From Apostichopus californicus (Eukaryota > Echinodermata > Holothuroidea > Aspidochirotida > Stichopodidae): a stretch of 24,524 bases of DNA. Positions 1-10,108 of the stretch are shown here, in pieces (the first letter of the stretch is position 1; the number at the start of each line of letters is the position of its first letter). The notes under the pieces are model-generated. The model was not told the origin of the DNA and made no database searches. It was given only the letters and a program-made list of their open reading frames with translations. Location: assembly GCA_020650975.1 (NCBI GenBank), contig JAIPMN010001551.1, positions 1-24,524 of the forward strand, written 5' to 3'. A program made the position numbers and the translations under genes.

Positions 1-60
1 AGATTTATTTAATTTATTTATTTATTTGTGTCTGTGCGTGTCTGTGCGTGTCTGTGTGTG
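1..60. repeat. Simple repeats: TTTA-type tract and a 10-bp minisatellite
   Basis: An ATTT-type tract at about 5-28 runs into roughly three copies of the 10-mer TGTCTGTGCG (about 29-60), the last degraded to TGTCTGTGTG. It is seen directly. It has no coding potential and is typical of non-coding animal DNA. Confidence 0.85.
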
Positions 61-1645
61 AGAACCGACCTGGTTTAGAAAAGTCACCTACTAGACTAAT
101 GAAGAAACCAGGCAGGAATTTGAACTAAATCCCACAATAGGGAAAACACATGTTCTTATTCCTTGGCATATTATAACTCTAATAAAAAGACGGTCGTGTT
201 GGTTCAATAACCTAATTTATTCACAGACATTTCTTGAACAGTTTCACCAGATCAGATAATCACCAGACAAGATAAGTATTAGGAATTTCGATTGAATCGT
301 GGCATTTAATCATCGAGGCCATTCAGACATTCTCTCTCTCTCTCTCTTCCTTAAATGGACTATAAAGTGAATTCAAAGAGAAGAAGACAAAACTGTAAAG
401 AACGAGCTGTTTCGCACTATACTTTGCTGAGTTTTACGAAGTTACGTTAACTTTTACAACGCCCTACTAGTCGGTGTTCTGATGCAGATTTGCATATGTC
501 TACCATGAAAACATGTGATATGATTATCACAAAATACTTGATAATTAATAACATGCAAGTGATATATCGAACCTGTCAAAGAAATGCTGGCATTCAAGTG
601 AAGGATATACTGTAAATTTGTTAGGAAAGGTCGTGTCCGATATAATAGCATCATTATGATCATTGTTCGTGTAACCATAAGCTATTATACGATTCTTTTG
701 TGGTTAATTATTCATTTCTTACCGAGTAGTAGGCCTAAGGCTAGTTTAAGGCCTGTCAGAAGAAAGGTGCTGCAACTCAGTCACAGAAGAACCACATCGG
801 ACAACTGTTACAGTGAAGGAAATGTTGAACATGTGACATTCACTTTAATCTCAAGGGGAAATTTTCATGAATATTTTTCTTATGTAATATATAATACGAA
901 CGCTCAAAATGAAATAAACGAAATGTCACATGAACGGATAGTTTGATATTGTATTATAATCATAAAGTGATTGAATATTCTGAACACTGGGATTAATAAT
1001 TTCTCAAATTCTTTCGAAAACTTTGATTAATGTACAGTATTATAAATACATTATTATAAATGCTAAATATCGTTGCAGTCGATCTCAGTTTGAAAGAAGA
1101 CATGGCAAGAAAAATAGATAGACATAGTTCTCATGAAGATGACATGACACTGTAATTCATTTAGAAATTTCACCGTGGAACGTCTCAACAAAATCTATAT
1201 CATGTCCATGAAACATGCCGCAATATACTTATAATTCCAGCTTGGATCTTTATCTGCAGTGAGAAGAAGTAAAAGAAAAAGTGAACAGAAAAAAGCTATT
1301 TTGAACCGTTCCTTGCCTGTTTTTTATAATAAAGATGTAGTACTGTATCCTTGGGTATCCGTCCGCTAAGATTACTCTCGGGAAATCCTGGCGGGAGCTG
1401 AAAAAATAGGTCTGTTTAATAGGCTTTGAGAATCGGAATATCACCCTTAGCGATGAACCAAAATAAACAAATCCACGATACTCTGATCTCGTATACATGA
1501 ATAAATAAACAAATAAATGAAAATGTTTAAATGGTAGGTTATAGGAGGAAGGGCATATTTAGCATATATCCTATGTGTCAATAAATGAGCATGTACAGTT
1601 GCCTTCACCTCATTAACGACATGTTTTTCTCCAATAGTCATCTTG
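61..1645. other. Non-coding DNA, no gene recognised
   Basis: Apart from the CT microsatellite (331-347) and an AAATA-rich stretch near 1498-1520, nothing recognisable was found. The open frames here (for example 656-946 on plus and 1250-1498 on minus) are under 100 codons. They lack recognisable domains and have no convincing paired splice signals at their edges. Confidence 0.6.
331..347. repeat. CT dinucleotide microsatellite
   Basis: Eight consecutive TC units are seen directly. It is a common simple repeat with no associated gene. Confidence 0.9.
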
Positions 1646-1782
1646 CTACACAAGTACTACGTTCAAACCAATAGTAGCACGGTGTGTATGGCTACACAAG
1701 TACTACTTTCAAATGAATAGTATTAGTAGCACGGTGTGTGTATAGGCTATACAAGTACTGCTTAGAAACCACGGTATGTAGG
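1646..1782. repeat. Degenerate three-unit tandem repeat (about 36-55 bp units)
   Basis: Three successive units begin CTACACAAGTACTAC, CTACACAAGTACTAC and CTATACAAGTACTGC, at 1646, 1692 and 1747. The first two carry AGTAGCACGGTGTGT near their ends; the third has a shortened CCACGGTATGTAGG. Unit lengths of 46, 55 and 36 bp show that indels have accumulated. It looks like a small, ageing minisatellite. No open reading frame is preserved through it. Confidence 0.8.
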
Positions 1783-2208
1783 CTACTACTATATTGCTCT
1801 GTAAAACGACACAAATGTGTCAAAGAGAAAAGTTACAGAGGGATTACTTTCATGACAATTTTGAGAAAGCCGTGTCAACAAATCGAGAATGCACTTCGAG
1901 GCCTCAAAAGGTAGGTTTCTCTTTAAAGGAGTAAACCTGGATGTGAGTAGTAGATTATGTACGCATTTCCCTCTACATTAAATATGTCTGAGGTGAATTT
2001 CTGCATGCAGTTGTACGGATTACAGTCTGTTCATTTATATCAAATCACTCCTTGAGCAAGTTACACGAAGGACCAAAGTTATAGTAATTTTTTAAATAAT
2101 GAGTGGTAAATTTGACAAGATTTTTTTTACCATCTCTGTTTAGAAAAGATCGTGATGAAGCCGTTAGATCTAGGCCCACAATCACAATCAGGTTGAAAAC
2201 CCCTACTG
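1783..2208. other. Non-coding DNA, nothing recognised
   Basis: No repeat, RNA gene or coding segment was recognised between the tandem repeat and the hAT-like element. An open frame starting at 2103 runs straight across the transposon boundary at 2217, so it is not a gene. Confidence 0.55.
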
Positions 2209-2216
2209 CAGGCAAC

Positions 2217-2591
2217 CAGTGGCGGGGCGTCCATACAGTCAGGGGGCGGATGCCCCCCCCCCCCCTGACGGACTCAAATGGACTGCTAGCGCCCTTTTCA
2301 GCTTTTAACCACTTTTTACTTATTCGCGATTATTTACTTTTTTATTGCGTTCTCATCTACCTTTTGACATTTGTCACATTTTGTTGGCGATGACACCTAT
2401 TTATTCTTCGTTTATCTGCAAATAAGCAAGGCCAGGAAAGGGTCATTTCCGGCGATCTAGGAAGTATCTTTACTCACAAATTTTCTGTACGCTCCGCGCC
2501 AACCTGTGGTGGCGCTCCGCTTAGATAGTGTCGAAAGCGCCCCTACAGACCATTCTCGTCCCCTTGACCAATACCCCTAGTTCCGCCACTG
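2217..2591. mobile_element. Non-autonomous hAT-like DNA transposon with 8-bp target-site duplication
   Basis: The element begins CAGTGGCGGGGCG and ends with the inverse, CGCCACTG preceded by TTC. This gives a perfect 9-bp terminal inverted repeat, CAGTGGCGG, with looser matching further in. The flanking octamers are CAGGCAAC (2209-2216) and CAGGCACC (2592-2599), which match at seven of eight positions. CAG-initial termini plus an 8-bp duplication are the established signature of the hAT superfamily. At 375 bp, with no transposase-like frame, it must depend on a transposase supplied elsewhere. Near the left end an internal hairpin pairs GTCAGGGGG (2238-2246) with CCCCCTGAC (2261-2269), embedded in a 13-C run (2253-2265). 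One mismatch in the duplication suggests an old insertion. The orientation is arbitrary. Confidence 0.78.
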
Positions 2592-2749
2592 CAGGCACCC
2601 ATATACTTCTCACCTATGTTTATTCAAAGAATCAGTTATGCAATAGTGTCTAAAGAGACCTTCACTGGTATACCGCTGGTTTAGGGGTAGTTCAGTCCTT
2701 ACACAAGTTTCACACCAAAGAACTCTCTTCGCCACGACTGTATTACAGG

Positions 2750-2890
2750 GATGTTTGATAGGGTGCACTCACCTCTCTCAATATCTGGGAAGGTGATAAA
2801 GTACTGGGATACATTCTAGTCCGTTGGATGGGGACGCTAAATGGCGGTCTCTGGAGCAGGGATGCAAAAGTACACGTTGGTCTCATAAAT
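2750..2890. repeat. Possible fragment of an old dispersed repeat
   Basis: The stretch around 2819-2880, containing GGATGGGGACGCTAAATGGC and then a GTACACGTTGGTCTC-like motif, resembles sequences I recall being dispersed in many marine invertebrate genomes (a GGATGGGGACGTTAAA core followed by a GCACGTTAAAGAACC-type motif). The match is from memory and degraded, so the family and the boundaries are uncertain. Nothing here supports a functional gene. The minus-strand open frame over it (2743-3033) has no recognisable domain. Confidence 0.3.
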
Positions 2891-2899
2891 ATATGAACA

Positions 2900-5328
2900 C
2901 TCATCAACAAGAGAACTCTTAGTATGATATGATATTTATTCTCTATCATGACATGGATAGAGATATAACTATAATATACCTGAACTGGTCCATGGAGCAC
3001 TTTTTGAGCTTTGAAGAGAGAGTAAACAATCACTTTGTATGTCTTCCATGCTGCATTAATTGCCTCTTGTTTTAACTACATCAATACAAGAATTTAAGAT
3101 TCAGTCTTTACATACTCCCGCTTACTCTCGCGTAATTACCTCCCCAAGCAATAAAGGAGTGTGCCTCAAACGATGAAACCTCTTAAATTTGATCACCTGC
3201 AAATTAGAGAGAGGGAAAATGATGTTGATTTCCTCGTAGTGGTTGCTTTTTTTACCAAAGGATTTGTTTACAATTAACTTTAGGCAAGATGAAACTCCAC
3301 AATTTCACCAATTTAGAAGTCACTGCCTTGTGATGTAAGCTGTCTACTCTGTGAAGGCCATTCATGGAACGTGCACGAAAAGGATGGAAATAACAAGAGA
3401 TAATGAGCAGATGTTTTGTTTGAATAACTGCAAAAACTCTGTGACCCGCGGTGGATCGTTCTCCATTGTAGGAGAGACTGATGTAAATATCAGTCTAGGG
3501 AACGGATTATTATCGTTACGTCATATATATGCCTGAAAACTCATTTGTATATAAAGACGATTCTTGTTAGAAAACTTGACAAAATATAAGCACTACCACA
3601 ATTTTTTACAAACTTGGACACCCCTCAAATCATATACTTTTCTAAGTTTATTCCCGACTATATTAGAAGTCTGTCAGGGATGGTACAAGACTCGCATACC
3701 TTTGACTTAATATCCATGATGTCGCACTATCGCCAGTCTACATAATACGGTCATGAGTTTAATGAATTGACAAAATTGGCTTTCGGACTCCACTTTGACA
3801 GTTACATATGAAATAATCCGTTTGACTCTGAGAAGGCAGCAAGACAGTTGTTCTCTTTATCAAGATTGTAGGTAAAACTCATCAAATCAAGAAAAGATGA
3901 TTTGATTAAGATTATCAATGAAGTTCAGTACTCTACCCTATATTTGTTTCTTAAATAAAAGCTTCTCGTCCACTATTATAGTTGAGGCTAAAACGTACCA
4001 TAATCTAAAATGATACGGATGTCACCATTAAGTAGAAGATATGCTACATTTATTTGTATTTAACTGGAAACATTTCGTTTTGAAGTGCGCTATATATTAG
4101 ATATTTCAAAGTACCCGGAACGAGCACTCAAAATATATTGCATCCCCGCTTTGGGAGGTGTTCTGATTTCGTCGGACGGCAATTAACTATTCAACACCGA
4201 CACGACGAGAGCTCTTGAAAGCGGGTACGCGGGGTTTAAGGAGGTAAAACAACACCTACTTGACATTTCAAACGGCACTTAAAGCTGAGGAACAGAGATT
4301 ATCTTGTGAGGCGAAAGTTAGTCACAACATTTGGAAAGTCCATTGCCAATCCGCTGGGAGTGTCTCTAATGCATAAGTCAAGAAGTCTTACTTTACGTAA
4401 AAATGGGGGAAATAAAGCCTTCCAAGATATAAAGACAATAAAGAATTGTTTTGTCGAATCACATCGACCAAACATACTTCTTGATTAATTGTTTGGTTGT
4501 TCGGACACATTTGGAAAAACATTCCTTTGGACTATGATTGATAATATCTGTATACTGTGGATACTGTGGATACAACGTTAAAATACTTTTATACTTTTAT
4601 AATTATAATACCTGACTTAAAATATTTAATGGTTCAATAACTATTTTATCTATTTCCCTTGCATGCAGTAAGGCAATGAACATATTTATAATGAGGAAGA
4701 CTAACATTTTTTGATGCGTACCGTGGTTCTTCAAATCCCGCCAGGATTGAAAATGCGGTGATAGTTGCTCTGAATTGACTTGTTGTCGACAAAATATAAA
4801 TTACTTTGCATGTAGCGTAAAAACGAGGTTAAGCAGACACCCACCCCCACATGTGCAGAATCGTTGTATATTTTTTTTGTATAATCAACATCCTTACTAT
4901 AATAATGTTTTGTTAGCAACATATAACACTCCAAATTGCATAGTACTTGCAATTTTAAAATCATATAAATAAAGCAAATTTTCAAACTTGAAAGGTTATA
5001 AAATGCCACCAGTGGGAGAAATACCCTCGACCTTCTGTTCACTGAATTCATTACTGACAATTTTGCCTCAGATACAAAAGGAAAGTAATGTCCTTGATTA
5101 TCCATTACTGTTCCTTTTTACTGGGTAACCTCAAATCACGTACACATTTTTTGGGGGGAGGAAAAACAAAGACACAGAGAAAAGAAAAACGATCTTACGA
5201 AAACGTGCAGGAAGAACAATAAAGGGATCAACAAAAGAAGAAGTAAACAAGGAAAGATGAACTTCCTCAATTTGTGTAATTGTAAGTAACTTTGTAAGAT
5301 TCAGAATTGTAAAACACTGTCACTACAG
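2900..5328. other. Non-coding DNA with one weak foldback
   Basis: No gene was recognised. The longest open frame in the window lies here, 124 codons on the minus strand at 4731-5105. It has no recognisable motif, a composition like its surroundings, and a length within chance expectation. A small imperfect inverted repeat at 4144-4226 and a doubled 10-mer, ATACTGTGG(A), near 4553-4571 are the only structures noted. Confidence 0.55.
4144..4226. repeat. Weak imperfect foldback
   Basis: CCCCGCTTT (4144-4152) with CGTCGG (4170-4175) is mirrored by CCGACACGACGA (4197-4208) and AAAGCGGG (4218-4225). Pairing is interrupted and short. It may be the degraded end of a miniature transposon or chance. 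It stands out mainly because the block is locally GC-rich. Confidence 0.3.
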
Positions 5329-5631
5329 CCGATTCACACAGAGATTACAGTAACTACTGTACATCTAAAGTTTTGTAACACAGTAAATACTGGATCGTGC
5401 TGACAAATCTGATAAATCGGTAGCATTGTGCTATTAAGTTTACAGTAAGAACTGAGGATATTTGTAATTCTAACAAATCCCAAACAATTGGAATTGTTGG
5501 AATTACACATATCTTCAGTTCTTACTGTAATCCTAATAGCACATGCTACCGAAGTATAGCACGATCCAGTTTTTACTGTGTACGTACTAAACTGTAAGAT
5601 TTACAGTAGTAACTGTGTTCTATGCGTATCG
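5329..5631. mobile_element. Long-arm foldback MITE, copy A
   Basis: The element is a near-complete palindrome: two arms of about 145-150 bp meet at a short centre around 5480-5497. The left end reads CCGATTCACACAGAG; the right end, inverted, reads CGATACGCATAGAAC. Matched inner blocks include CGGTAGCAT(T)GTGCTATTA against its inverse near 5535-5555, and GAACTGAGGATATTTGTAAT against ATTACACATATCTTCAGTTC. ACAGT/ACTGT pentamers recur through both arms, a pattern like the subterminal repeats used as transposase-binding sites in several cut-and-paste families. No protein is encoded. A second full copy lies about 10 kb downstream (15491-15795), showing a dispersed family. The superfamily cannot be fixed because no target-site duplication is evident. 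Confidence 0.8.
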
Positions 5632-5709
5632 ATTCACACAGAGATTACAGTAACTACTGTAAATCTAAAGTTTTGTAACACAGTAAATACTGGATCATGC
5701 TGACAAATC
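5630..5709. mobile_element. Extra solitary left arm of the same MITE
   Basis: Directly abutting copy A is a second left arm that starts CGATTCACACAGAG and continues through TAAATACTGGATCATGCTGA. Similarity then ends after GACAAATCCG. Over about 80 bp it differs from copy A's own left arm at only a few positions, and it is closer to that arm than to copy B. The arrangement is therefore arm, inverted arm, arm, sharing the junction bases at 5628-5632. It may come from a tandem dimer with a deletion or from a local duplication. Confidence 0.75.
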
Positions 5710-8700
5710 CGTCAGTAAAATAGTTTCTAATAAATTGGAATTGAGATCGCTTCGATTTATGAAAAGTCGGATATACGGGTTGAATTGATATCAAATAAAA
5801 GAGAAAAAAGGGATCCCGGAAAGTGTCAGGCTTTTTTACATCCCTAATGCCAGAGATATCCATTGCTAAAATATTTTAAATACTTTCTCAAATTGTATCG
5901 CAGCGATTCAACTAGCCAGTTTGCCACTACAAAATCTTTTAACTATTTGTTGTTATAAAAGTTAACTTTAGGGACAATGGAAAACAAAACGTTTCATAAC
6001 AAGAATATGACCAAAACTTACAGTATTACGGTAATTAATAACATGACGAATTGGTTCATGTATATATAAATAGTACTTCATGATATGAACCGACAAACCA
6101 CGTGACGCCTCATCCCAAAACATCATAGGTATACATTTACTACATATTATTACTTTTCATGTTTCCTTTATAATAGATTTTGTTTTTCATTTTTCTGCTT
6201 AAATTTGCTTAGATATTTACAATTAATATATTCCTTAAACGAAGTCAGCCTTTGGGCAAGTGCAATAGAAACAAACGCATTGTCGATATGCAGAGAGCTA
6301 TGCATGTTTGTTGGAAAGAAATCCAAGAAATACCCATTCTCTTTCTCGCAAACGGATGCGTTTATATTATTAATCTTGTGTCAACTTTCCAAGGTTTGCA
6401 CAATGACATTTCACACGCAGGAATGAATCAAACTTGGTAACTGCAATGTACATGCGAGATTATTTCTCATTTTTGTATTCTTTTCAAGCGGTCTTGCCTG
6501 GATATTCTTCTGCTCGACTTTATTCACAGTTTATTTTCCACTTATGTCAGATTTTAAGGATGGAGCAAATATCATACTTAAATGGAGAAAAGCTGTGGAG
6601 CAGATGCTTTTAACAGCATGCTCATCTGGAATCAGAATTAAAACCGAAGATTAAAGAATGCAAATAAACGAGCAAAAAAATACGAAAGAATGTTTGGAGA
6701 AAAAAGGTAAAGGAAACATGTAGATTATCTGTAACTAAGTAACAATTGTTCTTTTAATTGTTTTGTAGCAAAGTAGTAACAGTCTAATTGATTTTTCTTA
6801 AGATTGTTTTTCCACATGAATAGTCGAACGATTAAAATGCGGGTGCGAAAATTTCTCAAAATTTTACTCTAATTCGCATTCCAGTAATGTCCATTTTCTA
6901 CTGATAAAAGTTTGGGTCATCTGCTTTAAACTTTTCGCTAAAGACGATCAGATATTTTAAAGTCATATAAGTGAAACCCCCGAAGTTACAGTTCTCGTTG
7001 TCGTCATCAATGAAGTCTATAAAACATGGCAGTTACTGACAAAGATCCCAGAAGCGTGACAAAGCTTAATTTAAATTCTTAAACATTGATTCAATTATAC
7101 GCGAAAATCTAACAAGGGCACGTATGCAATCTAAATAACCCTGTTTTTACTTCTAATCAGTAAACTAGCGAGTGCCGAAAATAAAAAGGATGCCAATTTT
7201 ATGGACTTGATAGGCCTTTTTAAATAGATCGCTGTGACTATGAACGAAATAGATTACGCGCTGCACGAAAGGCCCAGTGAATATATGTTCACCTGCTTTA
7301 AATGTACCAAACTATTAAATGCGAAACACAGACAGAATTAGTTTCGTCTGTAGAACATGGGTTCAAATGAGGTTATTTGATGAAATATCCCTACAATGGC
7401 AATTGCCTAGATTAGGTAAGTGTTGCGCACGTAAAAGATCGATAATTATTGTATTTCAAAGGGGGTGGGGGAGGAGGGATATATTGGAAGTTTCATGAGA
7501 TGCTGGGTTTTCGTCTCTATATACAAAGAACCAATTTATTTTTCATTTGCACCATAAATTTTAAGTCTTTGTATCGACAACTCAAGAGTTGTGGAGCCAC
7601 ATTAACACTGGCTTGTTTTTACAGAATACTTATTGATGTTTTTATTTTAATTTGATAACGTTAAAACAAAAAAGAACTTATTTGTACCATACAACTCATT
7701 AGTTAGCCGACTCCGAACTTTCGAATTGACACCTAATTTGAGTAATATGTTACATACCTTCAGTAACTTCAGTAAACCTCGTCTCATAGAAAATAGAAAC
7801 TGCATAATAGTGTTTAAATCAAGTTTTATGTAAAATAAAACTATAAGACAATGCATGTTGCACATGTTTTAAGCAACAAGTATCTACTGAAATTGAAGAA
7901 ACCAGATCTTTAAATTCAATAAATTTGTGCAGCCCCGTAGCGACTTAGTTACATCGAACTAGAAGAAATTGAGTCTTGTCAAATGTGATAAAACAAAATT
8001 TAATAGCAAAATATTAAACAATAGGCGAAACAAGAAACTCAACTATAGTTCCCGGACTTCTGATTTCATCCACAGACACTTTCATTTATACATTTGCGAA
8101 TACTTCTCTTACATGTACGATTTAAAATTCCTCGTGGCAAGTAGGTTTTTTGTCGTTTCTTCAGATCCTGAAAGCAGGTTTTAATCAATCGATCAGCTGT
8201 CCGACGCCGGTCTCTTAAAATGTGTTGTTTTTATTTCGATTGGGAACGCACGTATACCCATTTCCGATTGAATTACTTTATACTTTTAAAGATGAATTAT
8301 CTACCGCACGCGGAACATTTATTTTGGAAATGCATGATTGCTGTAGTTCAGATCTATGTAAATATACAGGTTTTGATTGAATTTTTTTGGAAAGGTTTAA
8401 AGGAAGGAAACACAGCATGTTATTATAGGAAAATGTAACACTGATATAGATGCAGATTTGTGGATTAGTTATAATAGTTTTTGGAAACCGTCTACTCTCC
8501 TCACGACTGTTAATGGGCGACTATGTCACAGAGAAGTGGCAGCAAACACCTGTTCCATCTTGTTCCGACAAAAGAGTCTGTTGCTTAGTCCATAAAATGA
8601 TGTTAGCGTTGATTTATTATTTTTTTCTTGTGGCTACTATAAGTGTAGAACATTCCTAACGCTTTAAATTCTGCACTGTATCAATTGCAGTTTGATGGAT

Positions 8701-10073
8701 TGAAAAAGAACAGTTGTGTCATCGAGGAATAGTTGCTAACCTTTTTCTTGGACACTTTTCTCCCGGGCACGGGTATCTCACGGTCATCTTAACTTACGGT
8801 ACTCAAAAGGTCAAAGTATGGCCCACGGGATTTGCTGCAGTAAGGAGGGATGATGTCCTTCTTAGAAAATATAGTTTTGCACGTAACTTTATCCTTCGTA
8901 TTTCGTCTTTTTTTATTTTATCCTTCGCATTTTTCGAATGTGCGACCCACTAAGTTTTCTGAAGATTTGCTAATTGCTATTCACACACCTTGTCAGGTGC
9001 CATACATGATTCGGTCCTTCCGCCGATAAAACACCTAATTGCATTTTGATATCTGATGGGGAACTAAATATAGCCCTGAAAATGTTCCCCTAAAGAAAAC
9101 ATGAATTATCGACGAAAGCTTCACGTATCCTCATATCGTGACTAACTGCAGGCTAGAGGATGGAAGGAAAACGGGTCCGATCAATATCCTCTGCACAAAT
9201 GGACTCAGCTGCATGTTCAGTGGGGCTAACAGCTGCCGAGTTAAGAACGGAAACAGACCTGACAAAAGCAAAATAGTATATTTGCTTACTTTACATGGCA
9301 GATAAAACAACACAGGAAAACATGCATGCTTAAACATTACATGATGTGCCCTTGCATGCATGAAACTGAAATTAGCATCTTTGATCAATGTTATTACCTG
9401 CCTCACTGTGGTATTTACTGAACGATAGACGTATATGACGATAAATGATAGTCGTCAAATCTTTTGTACTTAAACACAAGAGGTATAGTCTGACGAACGG
9501 TGATTCTAATGGATGACAAGGACATTGCATGGGGAAAAGCAAAATCAGAAAAAAAAATGAACAGCTGAAGAGTTCTTGCTAAGGTTTATTGATATGCCCT
9601 GTCAAAAAATGGATTTTAAATCTTCCGATTTTTTGATTTATCTTTTTTTGTAGTACGACATCAATGAAATACATGAGCACATGCATGTTAATGAAAATTA
9701 CAATAGCCGTTCTGCTTTTGCCCCCTATACATTCTCAGGATATCACAGTAATTGTCATGTTGAATAAAAAGTGATGCCAGGCATGTAGAAATGCTAACAA
9801 TCCACCCCTAAGGAACGTACGAATTACACAGTTTTACTCCAAGTACAAACTTGATTGGGCGCGAGAGGTTTAACTCTACACTGTAACCAAATCGCACGCA
9901 TGTACTCAGCAAATGACATGCGGTATATAATTACTTTCTCCTTTTGAACTTAAAACACATAAGGAGAACCTGAATGTACCCCTATACTGCACTTCAACCT
10001 GCCGTTTAATCTGATGTTTCGTCTCTAGAAATGTCATTCAAATTGACAGACTTGTTCACGAATTATATGAAGA
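5710..10073. other. Non-coding DNA, no gene recognised
   Basis: Scattered open frames of 60-91 codons (6205-6440, 7449-7655, 7969-8184, 8220-8659, 8714-8953, 9131-9406 minus) carry no recognisable domain. They occur at the density expected from stop frequency. A G-rich run (7461-7479) and paired TGCATG motifs (9321-9362) are the only local oddities. No interspersed repeat was recognised. Confidence 0.55.
7461..7479 (+). repeat. Short G-rich tract
   Basis: Runs of five G, five G, two G and three G are separated by single T or A bases. The tract could form an imperfect quadruplex on the plus strand. No gene or promoter is visible nearby, so a role is not supported. Confidence 0.5.
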
Positions 10074-10074
10074 A

Positions 10075-10108
10075 TGTTATATATATATATATAGTTATAT
10101 AGTTATAT
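10075..10108. repeat. TA microsatellite
   Basis: An (AT)n run is followed by two AGTTATAT units. It is a simple repeat seen directly. Confidence 0.85.

Noticed and set aside
2103-2393. 96-codon plus-strand frame
   Set aside because: It runs across the left boundary of the hAT-like element and through the poly-C tract, so it cannot be an ancestral gene.
4731-5105. 124-codon open frame on the minus strand, the longest in the window
   Set aside because: Given the stop frequency in this AT-rich DNA and the number of frames scanned, one frame of this size is close to chance. The peptide shows no recognisable domain and there is no supporting context.
6099-6104. CACGTG E-box
   Set aside because: A lone 6-mer is expected several times in a window this size and there is no promoter context.
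9321-9362. Two clustered TGCATG motifs in mirrored arrangement
   Set aside because: TGCATG-type sequences are short and occur elsewhere in the window (for example 12454-12463), and no longer pairing surrounds them.
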